Below, in pieces: positions 1 to 7,518 of a DNA stretch of 42,751 nt. The stretch lies in the NCBI GenBank assembly GCA_900545915.1, contig URAV01000034.1, forward strand, positions 1 to 42,751, read 5' to 3'. Under the pieces are notes generated by a model. That model worked only from the letters and a program-made list of their open reading frames with translations, was not told the DNA's origin and did not search any database. The position numbers were made by a program, and so were the translations under genes. The stretch comes from an uncultured Porphyromonadaceae bacterium. GTDB taxonomy: Bacteria > Bacteroidota > Bacteroidia > Bacteroidales > Coprobacteraceae. Every line of letters begins with the position of its first letter. Position 1 is the stretch's first letter.

Positions 1-50
1 CGACCCTCTGATTAACAGTCAGATGCTCTAACCGACTGAGCTACTGAAGA
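1..50 (-). tRNA. tRNA-Asn (GTT), 3' part cut by the window edge
   Basis: Read on the minus strand, positions 50 to 1 give a 5' acceptor strand (TCTTCAG), the T8-A9 dinucleotide, a D arm (GCTCAGTCGGTTAGAGC), and an anticodon stem TCTGA/TCAGA enclosing the loop CTGTTAA. Position 34-36 of that loop is GTT, which reads Asn codons. The variable loop begins (GGGTCG) and the T arm and 3' acceptor strand lie outside the window. The start of the tRNA is assigned by counting seven acceptor bases before T8. Confidence 0.93.
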
Positions 51-108
51 AGATTACATTCCCTTAAAAATGCAGTGCAAAAGTAATGTGTTATTTCCAA
101 TTATGCAA

Positions 109-116
109 TATATTTG
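109..116 (+). promoter_or_regulatory. Bacteroidetes-type -7 box for the PfkB kinase gene
   Basis: TATATTTG matches the TAnnTTTG -7 element. It lies about 100 bases before the ATG at 220 and downstream of an earlier in-frame ATG at 70, so a transcript from here cannot contain the 70 start. No perfect TTTG -33 box is visible. Confidence 0.55.
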
Positions 117-219
117 CAGAAAAATTTTTTATTCATATAAAATACCCGTTTTTACAAATCGTAATAAATCGGAAGCAAACATCGTGCCGGTCGGAGAAAG
201 GCACGACAAAAACAGACAG

Positions 220-1200
220 ATGAGAGTAATAGGACTGGGAAATGCCCTGACAGACGTATTAGCAATTCTGAACTCTGACGAATGTATCCAAGAGATGGGA
301 CTTCTAAAAGGAGGGATGCAACTGATCGACGAAGATAAGCTATTGAAAATAATGGCGATGTTCGAAGATTTCGACACATTCATGGCAAGCGGAGGATCTA
401 CCGCCAATACATTATCCGGACTCACCCGTATGGGAATAGAAACCGGTTTTATCGGAAAAATCGGTCATGACAGTTACGGAAAATTTTATCGTAAAGCTCT
501 CGAAAAAAACGGGATACAAACCCACCTTATCGAAGGAGACGTTGCCTCAGGATGCGCTATGACTTTAATCACTCCCGATGGAGAACGCACATTTGGAACT
601 TATCTCGGAGCAGCAGCAACTCTTACGGCTGAAGAACTTTCTCCCCAAATGTTCAACGGATATGATCTTCTGCAAATAGAGGGATATCTGGTACAAGATC
701 CACATCTAATCCGCCGTGCCGTTCAATTAGCCAAAGATGCCGGACTGAAAATTTCTTTAGATATGGCAAGTTACAATGTCATCAGAGAAAATCACGATTT
801 TTTCCAAGAACTGATCCGAGAATATATCGACATTGCTTTTGCAAACGAAGAAGAAGCCTATGCCTATACCGGACATGAAGCTAAAGAAGCTGTAGCGATC
901 TTATCCCGGGAATGCGATATAGCAGTAGTAAAATGCGGTTCACACGGATCTATAATACAACAGGGAGACTATTATACAGAAGTAAAAGCAACTAAAGCAA
1001 AATGTATCGATTCGACAGGAGCTGGCGATCTGTATGCCGCAGGATTTCTTTATGCACTATCCATGAATCTACCACTTGAAACAGCCGGAAAAATCGGATC
1101 GATTCTCTCCGGAAATGTTATAGAAGTTATCGGGACTGGCATGGATAATAAACGTTGGGATGAAATAAAGTTAAAAGTCGGCGAAATTTTAAGAAAATAG
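220..1200 (+). CDS. PfkB-family carbohydrate/nucleoside kinase (ribokinase/adenosine kinase-like)
   Basis: A 326-aa cytosolic kinase that would phosphorylate a sugar or nucleoside with ATP. The N-terminus MRVIGLGNALTDVL is the typical first strand of the family. The glycine-rich substrate segment GGSTANTLSGLTRMG follows, and the C-terminal PfkB signature DSTGAGD ends in the catalytic base Asp270. The reading frame is open back to an ATG at 70, which would add 50 residues. I chose 220 because the added segment has no family character and a -7 box lies at 109-116. The substrate cannot be named from sequence; homologues in Bacteroidetes are annotated as adenosine kinase or generic sugar kinase. 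It is followed after 75 bases by an S41 protease gene on the same strand. Confidence 0.9.
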   Translation: MRVIGLGNALTDVLAILNSDECIQEMGLLKGGMQLIDEDKLLKIMAMFEDFDTFMASGGSTANTLSGLTRMGIETGFIGKIGHDSYGKFYRKALEKNGIQTHLIEGDVASGCAMTLITPDGERTFGTYLGAAATLTAEELSPQMFNGYDLLQIEGYLVQDPHLIRRAVQLAKDAGLKISLDMASYNVIRENHDFFQELIREYIDIAFANEEEAYAYTGHEAKEAVAILSRECDIAVVKCGSHGSIIQQGDYYTEVKATKAKCIDSTGAGDLYAAGFLYALSMNLPLETAGKIGSILSGNVIEVIGTGMDNKRWDEIKLKVGEILRK

Positions 1201-1218
1201 GAAAGAGTTTTTCTACCT

Positions 1219-1245
1219 TAGAGGCTGTTTAAATATAGGCTCTCA
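1219..1245. repeat. Minimal copy of the GAGGCTGTCTAAA inverted-repeat family
   Basis: The segment TAGAGGCTGTTTAAAT is followed at once by ATAGGCTCTCA. These resemble the left and right ends of the 179-bp element at 4591-4769 fused together with the centre deleted. It occupies much of the 75-base gap between the kinase and the S41 protease. Assignment rests on the ends only, so it is tentative. Confidence 0.5.
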
Positions 1246-1275
1246 GACAAAATAATTTACAAGCAAACAAAAACA

Positions 1276-2970
1276 ATGATACGTTTTAATAAACGCACGA
1301 TTTTGAATAAAGCCGGTATTCCGGCAGTCTGTTTATCAGCAATAATTTTGTTCGGATCATTCACTCCGGACAAAAAGAACTTTGACATCGCCAAAAATTT
1401 GGAAATATTCAATGCTTTGATGAAAGAATTGAATATGTTCTATGTCGATACGATAAACTCGGAAAAGGTAATTACCAAAGGGATAAACAGCATGCTCGGA
1501 AGCTTAGACCCTTATACCAACTATATTCCCGAATCCGAAAAAGAAGATTTCCGGTTTATGACGACAGGAGAATACGGCGGTATAGGCTCGCTAATCGTTT
1601 ATCGTGACAGCGACACTTACATATCCGAACCTTATGAAGGCATGCCGGCACAAATTGCAGGATTGAAACCGGGAGACAAAATAATAAAAATTGACGGAAC
1701 TCCCACTCACGGATTAAAATCAGATAAAGTAAGCGAAATGCTTAAAGGAACAGCAAATACGATTGTTAAAGTAACCGTCGAACGTCCTGATGTAAAAGAA
1801 CCTATTACAAAAGAGATCACCCGGAAAAAAATCCAGATGAATGCTGTTCCTTATTACGGAATTGTCGGAGATAAAACCGGATATATATATCTTTCTAACT
1901 TTACGGACAAGGCTGCCGGAGAAGTAAAAGAGGCATTGCTCGATCTTAAAAAAAATCATCAAATAGAATCTTTGGTACTCGATTTGAGGGGAAATCCCGG
2001 AGGAATTCTGGAAGAAGCGGTACAAATCGTCAACTACTTTGTTCCCAAAGGAAAAGAAGTACTCTCCACTCGTGGAAAAATAAAACAATGGGACAGAACT
2101 TACAAAACTACTCAAGAACCCATCGATACAGAGATACCGCTTGCCATACTGGTAAACAGCGGTTCTGCATCTGCATCCGAAATCGTATCCGGAGCATTAC
2201 AAGATCTCGATAGGGCAGTCATCATAGGAGAACGAACTTACGGAAAAGGATTAGTACAATCTACTCGAACTCTTCCGTACAACGGAACATTAAAAGTTAC
2301 TACGGCAAAATATTATATTCCCAGTGGCCGCTTGATACAAGCAATAGACTATTCGCACCGTAATCCGGACGGAAGTGTAGGGCGTATTCCCGATAGTTTG
2401 ACCACAGCCTTTAAAACAGCTAACGGTCGTATTGTTAGAGACGGAGGAGGAATTAAACCGGATATCGAAGTCGAAAAAGAGAATCCGGCAAATATCTGCT
2501 TCTATTTAGTAAACGATTTGATAATCTTTGACTATGCTAACCGATATGCGGCAAAACATCCGACAATAGCTCCCATAGGAGAATTTAAACTGACAGATGA
2601 AGATTATAATGATTTCAAAGAATTTGTAAAAAGCAAGGACTTTAAATATGATCGTCAAAGCGACAAAGTACTCAACGAATTACGAAAAGTCGCTCAATTT
2701 GAAGGCTATCTCGATGATGCATCCGAAGAATTCAAAGCTCTTGAAAACAAGCTGAATCATAACTTGGACAAAGATCTCGATACTTTCCGAAAAGATATAG
2801 AAGAATTGCTTACTATAGAAATAGTAAAAAGATATTATTATCAAAAAGGGGAAATACGTCAATCATTACGAAAAGACGAAGATCTGGACAAAGCCTTGGA
2901 AATACTGAATAACAAGACGGATTATGATAAAACGCTGAATATTAATCAGAACCTAAAATCAAAAAAATAG
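1276..2970 (+). CDS. S41-family C-terminal processing peptidase (CtpA/Prc-like)
   Basis: A 564-aa periplasmic serine protease of the C-terminal processing family, which cleaves proteins or tails near their C-terminus in quality control or maturation. A hydrophobic N-terminal segment (about residues 14-28) is a signal peptide or anchor. A PDZ domain follows (about 90-170; GGIGSLIVYR, GLKPGDKIIKIDG). The S41 core carries the Ser/Lys dyad: Ser299 in GSASASE and Lys324 in YGKG, 25 residues apart as in E. coli Prc. The roughly 200-residue C-terminal extension is rich in Lys and Glu and probably helical. The nudix gene starts 11 bases after the stop, so the two are probably cotranscribed. Its physiological substrate cannot be told. 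Confidence 0.93.
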   Translation: MIRFNKRTILNKAGIPAVCLSAIILFGSFTPDKKNFDIAKNLEIFNALMKELNMFYVDTINSEKVITKGINSMLGSLDPYTNYIPESEKEDFRFMTTGEYGGIGSLIVYRDSDTYISEPYEGMPAQIAGLKPGDKIIKIDGTPTHGLKSDKVSEMLKGTANTIVKVTVERPDVKEPITKEITRKKIQMNAVPYYGIVGDKTGYIYLSNFTDKAAGEVKEALLDLKKNHQIESLVLDLRGNPGGILEEAVQIVNYFVPKGKEVLSTRGKIKQWDRTYKTTQEPIDTEIPLAILVNSGSASASEIVSGALQDLDRAVIIGERTYGKGLVQSTRTLPYNGTLKVTTAKYYIPSGRLIQAIDYSHRNPDGSVGRIPDSLTTAFKTANGRIVRDGGGIKPDIEVEKENPANICFYLVNDLIIFDYANRYAAKHPTIAPIGEFKLTDEDYNDFKEFVKSKDFKYDRQSDKVLNELRKVAQFEGYLDDASEEFKALENKLNHNLDKDLDTFRKDIEELLTIEIVKRYYYQKGEIRQSLRKDEDLDKALEILNNKTDYDKTLNINQNLKSKK

Positions 2971-2981
2971 AATCCAAAGCA

Positions 2982-3509
2982 ATGTCACACCCGTTAGAAT
3001 TATTTCGATTTTGTCCCGTATGCGGGTCGAATAAATTCATCGAAAACAACAATCAATCGAAACGTTGTGAAACCTGCGGCTTTATCGATTATATAAATCC
3101 GAAAGCAGCTGTTGTAGCAGTAATAACCAATACAAAAGGAGATATTCTCGTATGCCGACGAGCCAAAGATCCGGCAAAAGGGACATTGGATATGCCCGGA
3201 GGATTCACAGATTTGAATGAAACGGCAGAAGAAGCTGTTATACGAGAAGTCAAAGAAGAAACCGGACTTACCGTAATGGCAACTCGATACCTTTTTTCTC
3301 TACCCAATACCTATAAATATTCAGGTTTAGATGTTCCTACTATGGACTTGTTTTTCGAATGCGACGTATTAGAAACATCCGGTATTACGGCACAGGATGA
3401 TGTCGCCGAAGCATGGTTTATACCCCGAAACGAGATCGACCCGTCACAATTCGGTTTGGCATCTATACAAAAAGGTATTCAAAGAATCCTCAAAGAGAAA
3501 AGAGTATAA
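2982..3509 (+). CDS. NUDIX hydrolase with N-terminal zinc ribbon
   Basis: A 175-aa cytosolic pyrophosphohydrolase. The N-terminal zinc ribbon has Cys11, Cys14, Cys29 and Cys32 (CPVC and CETC). The Nudix box is complete: Gly74, Glu80, then REVKEETGL at 88-96, matching GX5EX7REUXEEXGU. Zinc ribbons of this kind occur in NudC-like NADH pyrophosphatases and in ADP-ribose/nucleotide-sugar hydrolases. The protein is shorter than NudC (about 257 aa), so NADH specificity is not implied. It follows the S41 protease by 11 bases and converges on the minus-strand gene ending at 3588. Confidence 0.9.
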   Translation: MSHPLELFRFCPVCGSNKFIENNNQSKRCETCGFIDYINPKAAVVAVITNTKGDILVCRRAKDPAKGTLDMPGGFTDLNETAEEAVIREVKEETGLTVMATRYLFSLPNTYKYSGLDVPTMDLFFECDVLETSGITAQDDVAEAWFIPRNEIDPSQFGLASIQKGIQRILKEKRV

Positions 3510-3587
3510 AATACGATCAGTTTTTATCACTTTTAATTTTGTGTTCAGAATGTAAACTTCAAAATGTATCTTTCCCAAAACAAAATT

Positions 3588-4427
3588 CTATATCGACAGC
3601 ACGATCAATTCGATATTTCCGATCAAAGCAGCAACCTCGGTAAAAGAGCTTCCGACACAACCATAAATCTTGCATGTCCGCGAAAGTAAGTACAAATCGG
3701 TCAATCCGTTCTCTATTCCCTGTCGGCTATTCCGATCGCAACTCTCGAAAACCGTAATAATGCGATCTCCGAATCTGTCTAAAAGTTCATGTTTAACCTC
3801 GTCAGAATCGGAAGCGACAAAAAAACGGACGTTCCCATCGATTTCCAATTCGTGCCCGATCGCTTTTATAAACAGTTCCAAAGGACTACACTGTATCGCT
3901 TTACTATTATCCGTTCGGCGAACATGAACCCCGATAGTACGTTCTCCGAAATGTTCAGCAACAAAATCATCAATTCTGCGGGACAGTCTTCGATTAGGAG
4001 ACATAATCTCTCTTATGTTCCGATAACTTCCCATATCATAACAAGATTCTATATATAAACGCTCCGTTTCAGAAATCAAATTCACAAGATTCTGCTCATC
4101 CCGCACGATAGGAATACAATCCGTCATACTCAATACCTTACCAAAATGCGAACGAAAATAATATTTAGAAAGCCATAAATTTTTTTTTACCGGACGGTAA
4201 TAACGGAGAAAATCAATTTGAGCAGCTTCTTTTACCGTAACATTTAAACTCCTCAACGGATTAAATAACGAATAAAACGGAGCATTCAATTCCCGATTAC
4301 GAAACCATACGATCTTCAACTTTACTCCGGCTTTCTGACAAGCGTTTAAAACCGAAACAATCGCACGCATTCGGTTCGCCAAACCACCGACGGGAACTAA
4401 ACAGACCTCTCTATTTTCCTGATTCAT
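3588..4427 (-). CDS. Fucosyltransferase-like glycosyltransferase (O-fucosyltransferase/NodZ-like fold)
   Basis: A 279-aa soluble protein without signal peptide. The N-terminal VPVGGLANRMRAI resembles the GGLGNxL/M nucleotide-sugar-binding start of alpha-fucosyltransferases. Further on, IGVHVRRTDN carries the HxRRTD motif used for GDP binding in the O-fucosyltransferase and NodZ/FUT8 superfamilies. RFFVASDSDEVK and the C-terminal GSSFTEVAALIG fit the same family. The likely reaction is transfer of a sugar, plausibly fucose from GDP-fucose, to a glycan or protein; donor and acceptor are inferred. It stands alone, not in a glycan cluster, between a converging nudix gene and a region of repeats. 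A -7 box lies upstream at 4478-4471. Confidence 0.7.
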   Translation of the reverse strand: MNQENREVCLVPVGGLANRMRAIVSVLNACQKAGVKLKIVWFRNRELNAPFYSLFNPLRSLNVTVKEAAQIDFLRYYRPVKKNLWLSKYYFRSHFGKVLSMTDCIPIVRDEQNLVNLISETERLYIESCYDMGSYRNIREIMSPNRRLSRRIDDFVAEHFGERTIGVHVRRTDNSKAIQCSPLELFIKAIGHELEIDGNVRFFVASDSDEVKHELLDRFGDRIITVFESCDRNSRQGIENGLTDLYLLSRTCKIYGCVGSSFTEVAALIGNIELIVLSI

Positions 4428-4450
4428 TATATATATCTTTCAATTAATCT

Positions 4451-4466
4451 TATCCCGAACGGGATA
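4451..4466. promoter_or_regulatory. Palindrome TATCCCG-AA-CGGGATA near the predicted start of the minus-strand transcript
   Basis: A perfect 7-bp inverted repeat with a 2-base spacer. The predicted transcription start of the glycosyltransferase gene (from the -7 box at 4478-4471) falls at about 4465. The palindrome therefore lies at the start site, suitable for an operator. This is inference from position and symmetry only. Confidence 0.4.
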
Positions 4467-4470
4467 TATG

Positions 4471-4478
4471 CAAAAATA
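4471..4478 (-). promoter_or_regulatory. -7 box for the fucosyltransferase-like gene
   Basis: On the minus strand this reads TATTTTTG, matching TAnnTTTG. It lies 44 bases before the start codon at 4427. Confidence 0.5.
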
Positions 4479-4510
4479 TAAGATATTTCAGAATCTGACA
4501 AATAGAACAA

Positions 4511-4592
4511 ACAGCCATTTAAATTTTATGAATAAAAAGATTTCGCAAATAACCACGAAAGATTCCTTTACCGAAAATTTAGATAGGCTCTA
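4511..4592. repeat. Degenerate short copy of the inverted-repeat family, abutting the full copy
   Basis: The right end, GAAAATTTAGATAGGCTCTAA, is clear and touches the left end of the full element at 4591. The left end (AGCCATTTAAATTTTA) is diverged. The two copies share the TA dinucleotide at the junction. Confidence 0.5.
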
Positions 4593-4769
4593 AGAGGCTG
4601 TCTAAATTTTACTCGGGTCAGTTTTGAGAGTTTCTTTCGAGGATGTTTTTCTGTTTTTACGAGGATGATAGTAAGCTATCTGACAAGTGAAAACGGGAAA
4701 AAAGACCGGAAGAAAACGCAAAGATGACCTGATAATATTTTTTTGTTGGAAAATTTAGACAGCCTCTTA
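4591..4769. repeat. MITE-like element, 179 bp, with perfect 20-bp terminal inverted repeats
   Basis: The left end TAAGAGGCTGTCTAAATTTT (4591-4610) is exactly complementary to the right end at 4750-4769. The ends begin and finish with TA, as in elements that duplicate a TA target, but that is inference. The centre holds a further imperfect hairpin around GATAG-TAA-GCTATC (about 4667-4680). There is no reading frame for a transposase. A diverged full-length relative is at 35274-35444 and shorter relatives occur elsewhere in the window. It lies just before the mutS promoter. Confidence 0.85.
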
Positions 4770-4836
4770 AAACAGATTCTCGATAACCTCAAAAGAAACG
4801 TTCTTTTCCGAACTTTCTTTTTTCACAATATATCCG

Positions 4837-4844
4837 TATCTTTG
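4837..4844 (+). promoter_or_regulatory. -7 box for mutS
   Basis: TATCTTTG matches TAnnTTTG and lies 45 bases before the GTG start of mutS, downstream of the MITE-like element. Confidence 0.6.
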
Positions 4845-4889
4845 CTTGTCTGAATAACGCATAACAACAACCGATAAATCATTAAAGCT

Positions 4890-7505
4890 GTGGCAAAAGA
4901 GATGGTCGAGACTCCGCTGATGAAGCAATATATCGAGATGAAAGGGAAACATCCCGACGCCATATTGTTATTTCGGGTAGGAGACTTTTATGAAACTTTT
5001 TCGGAAGATGCCATAACTGCATCTGAAATTTTAGGAATCACATTAACCCGAAGGGCAAACGGCTCTGCCCAATACGTAGAATTAGCCGGATTTCCGCATC
5101 ATGCACTCGACACTTATCTGCCCAAGCTCGTCCGTGCCGGTAAACGAGTAGCTATCTGTGAACAACTCGAAGACCCTAAACTGACAAAAAAATTGGTAAA
5201 AAGGGGTATTACGGAATTAGTAACTCCGGGCGTATCCATAAATGACAACATCCTCAATCATAAAGAAAACAATTTTCTGGCAGGCATTCATTTCGGAAAA
5301 AATATTTGCGGAATCGCATTCCTTGATATCTCTACCGGAGAATTTCTGACTGCAGAAGGGAATTATGACTACATAGACAAATTACTCAACAATTTCGGAC
5401 CTAAAGAAGTTCTGTTCGAGCGCAGTAAACGAAAACAATTCGAAGAACACTTCGGAACTAGATTTTTCACGTTCGAATTAGACGATTGGATTTTTACCGA
5501 AGATGCGGCAACCGACCGATTATTAAAACATTTCGAAACCAAAAATCTGAAAGGATTCGGTGTTCACACTTTAAAAAACGGAATCATTGCTGCTGGGTCA
5601 TTGCTCTATTATCTCGATATTACACAACATAAACAAATTTCCCACATAACAGCTCTCTCCCGTATCGAAGAGGAACGCTACGTACGTCTCGACAAATTTA
5701 CAGTCCGCAGTTTGGAATTACTCAATACGATGAATGAGGGAGGTAAAAGTCTATTGGATATAATAGACCGTACAACAAGCCCGATGGGTGCACGCATGCT
5801 CAAACGCTGGATTGTATTTCCTCTAAAAGATATACGTCCCATAAACGAAAGGTTGGATGTTGTAGAATACTTCTTTAAAGAACCGGAAGTAAAAGAAGAA
5901 ATAGATCAGCAACTTTCATTGATCGGAGATATGGAACGGCTTATATCTAAAGTGGCCGTAGGACGTATTTCTCCCCGAGAAGTAGTACAGCTTAAGGTGG
6001 CATTATCGGCAATAGAGCCGATACGAAACATTTGCATTCGATCAGGCGAGCCTGTCCTGCAAAGTATCGGAGAACAATTAAATCCTTGTTCACTGATAAG
6101 AGACCGCATCGAGAAAGAGATAAATCCCGATGCTCCGACATTAGTCAATAGAGGAGGAATTATCCGGAAAGGTGTAAATACAGAACTCGATGAACTGAGA
6201 GAAATGTCTTACTCCGGAAAAGACTATCTGCTTCATATCCAACAGAGAGAAATAGAACGAACAGGCATTCCGAGCTTGAAAATCAGCTTCAATAACGTAT
6301 TCGGCTACTACATAGAGGTTCGCAATACGCACAAAGACAAAGTTCCGGAAGAATGGATACGGAAACAAACCTTAGTAAATGCCGAGCGTTATATCACCCA
6401 AGAATTAAAAGAATACGAAGAAAAAATCTTAGGAGCAGAAGAGAAAATCATAACTCTCGAAACCCGGTTATTTAACGAACTTATACTGGCACTGAATGAA
6501 TATATACCGGCCATTCAACATGACGCTACGCAAATAGCCCGGCTCGACTGCCTGCTGTCATTTGCAAAAATAGCGAAAGAAAACCGTTATATCCGTCCCG
6601 AAGTAAACGATTCTTTAGAGATAGACATCAAAGAAGGCAGACATCCCGTTATCGAAAAACAACTGCCGCCGGGAGAATCATACATAACGAATAACGTATT
6701 GCTCAACAATGATACACAACAAATTATAATGATTACCGGGCCGAATATGGCAGGTAAATCGGCTCTATTACGACAAACTGCTTTGATCGTGATTTTGGCG
6801 CAAATCGGCTGTTTCGTTCCCGCCGAAGCTGCACATATCGGTGTCGTAGATAAAATATTCACACGGGTAGGAGCTTCAGATAATATCTCTTTAGGAGAAT
6901 CTACATTCATGGTAGAAATGAACGAAGCCGCTGATATTCTAAACAATATATCGAACCGCAGTCTGGTACTTTTCGATGAATTGGGACGAGGGACAAGCAC
7001 CTATGACGGAATATCGATCGCATGGGCAATCGTAGAACACATTCACGAACATCCGAGAGCTCATGCTAAAACTCTCTTTGCAACTCACTACCATGAACTT
7101 AACGACATGGAGAAGACCTACAAACGAATCGCCAACTACAATGTTTCGGTCAAAGAAATAGATAACAAAGTTATTTTTCTCCGAAAGCTGGTAAAAGGCG
7201 GCAGCGAACACAGTTTCGGTATCCATGTGGCCAAAATGGCGGGAATGCCGCAAAGTATCGTCAAAAGGGCAGGGGATATACTGAAACAACTCGAAAGCAA
7301 TAATCGACAAGGAACTGTGTCTAAAAAGACTCCGGAAATAACTCCTACCGCTGCAGGAGGCATGCAACTCAGCTTTTTCCAGCTCGATGATCCCGTATTG
7401 AGTCAGATAAGAGATGAAATCATAAATATCGATATCAACAATCTGACACCGATGGAAGCCTTGAACAAACTCAACGATATCCGGAAAATTATCACCGGGA
7501 AATAA
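4890..7505 (+). CDS. mutS: DNA mismatch repair protein MutS
   Basis: An 871-aa protein that recognises mismatches and small loops in DNA and recruits MutL. The mismatch-reading motif GDFYETF has the key Phe33-Tyr34-Glu35. The core and clamp domains follow. The ATPase has Walker A GPNMAGKS at 617-624, Walker B in LVLFDELGRGTSTYDG, and the ATHYHEL segment. A C-terminal region (about 830-871) matches the usual MutS tail. The start used is GTG at 4890 (MAKEMVETPLMKQY); an ATG 12 bases later is possible. It is followed after 13 bases by a U32-family gene, suggesting one transcript. MutS of this length and motif set is the MutS1 type rather than MutS2. Confidence 0.97.
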   Translation: MAKEMVETPLMKQYIEMKGKHPDAILLFRVGDFYETFSEDAITASEILGITLTRRANGSAQYVELAGFPHHALDTYLPKLVRAGKRVAICEQLEDPKLTKKLVKRGITELVTPGVSINDNILNHKENNFLAGIHFGKNICGIAFLDISTGEFLTAEGNYDYIDKLLNNFGPKEVLFERSKRKQFEEHFGTRFFTFELDDWIFTEDAATDRLLKHFETKNLKGFGVHTLKNGIIAAGSLLYYLDITQHKQISHITALSRIEEERYVRLDKFTVRSLELLNTMNEGGKSLLDIIDRTTSPMGARMLKRWIVFPLKDIRPINERLDVVEYFFKEPEVKEEIDQQLSLIGDMERLISKVAVGRISPREVVQLKVALSAIEPIRNICIRSGEPVLQSIGEQLNPCSLIRDRIEKEINPDAPTLVNRGGIIRKGVNTELDELREMSYSGKDYLLHIQQREIERTGIPSLKISFNNVFGYYIEVRNTHKDKVPEEWIRKQTLVNAERYITQELKEYEEKILGAEEKIITLETRLFNELILALNEYIPAIQHDATQIARLDCLLSFAKIAKENRYIRPEVNDSLEIDIKEGRHPVIEKQLPPGESYITNNVLLNNDTQQIIMITGPNMAGKSALLRQTALIVILAQIGCFVPAEAAHIGVVDKIFTRVGASDNISLGESTFMVEMNEAADILNNISNRSLVLFDELGRGTSTYDGISIAWAIVEHIHEHPRAHAKTLFATHYHELNDMEKTYKRIANYNVSVKEIDNKVIFLRKLVKGGSEHSFGIHVAKMAGMPQSIVKRAGDILKQLESNNRQGTVSKKTPEITPTAAGGMQLSFFQLDDPVLSQIRDEIINIDINNLTPMEALNKLNDIRKIITGK

Positions 7506-7518
7506 ATACTTCATTAAA

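Larger units (their letters stand above)
4428..4889. other. 462-base intergenic region with repeats and two promoters
   Basis: This gap holds the minus-strand promoter and a palindrome of the glycosyltransferase gene, a short degenerate repeat (about 4511-4592), the full 179-bp inverted-repeat element, and the mutS promoter. I see no open reading frame of note and no RNA gene. Confidence 0.7.

Noticed and set aside
70..219. N-terminal extension of the PfkB kinase from an ATG at 70
   Set aside because: The extra 50 residues have no family resemblance, and a -7 promoter box at 109-116 lies inside the extension; MRVIGLGNALTD at 220 is the normal start.
4591..4769. Intact insertion sequence
   Set aside because: Despite good terminal inverted repeats there is no transposase frame within 179 bp; described as a MITE-like repeat instead.
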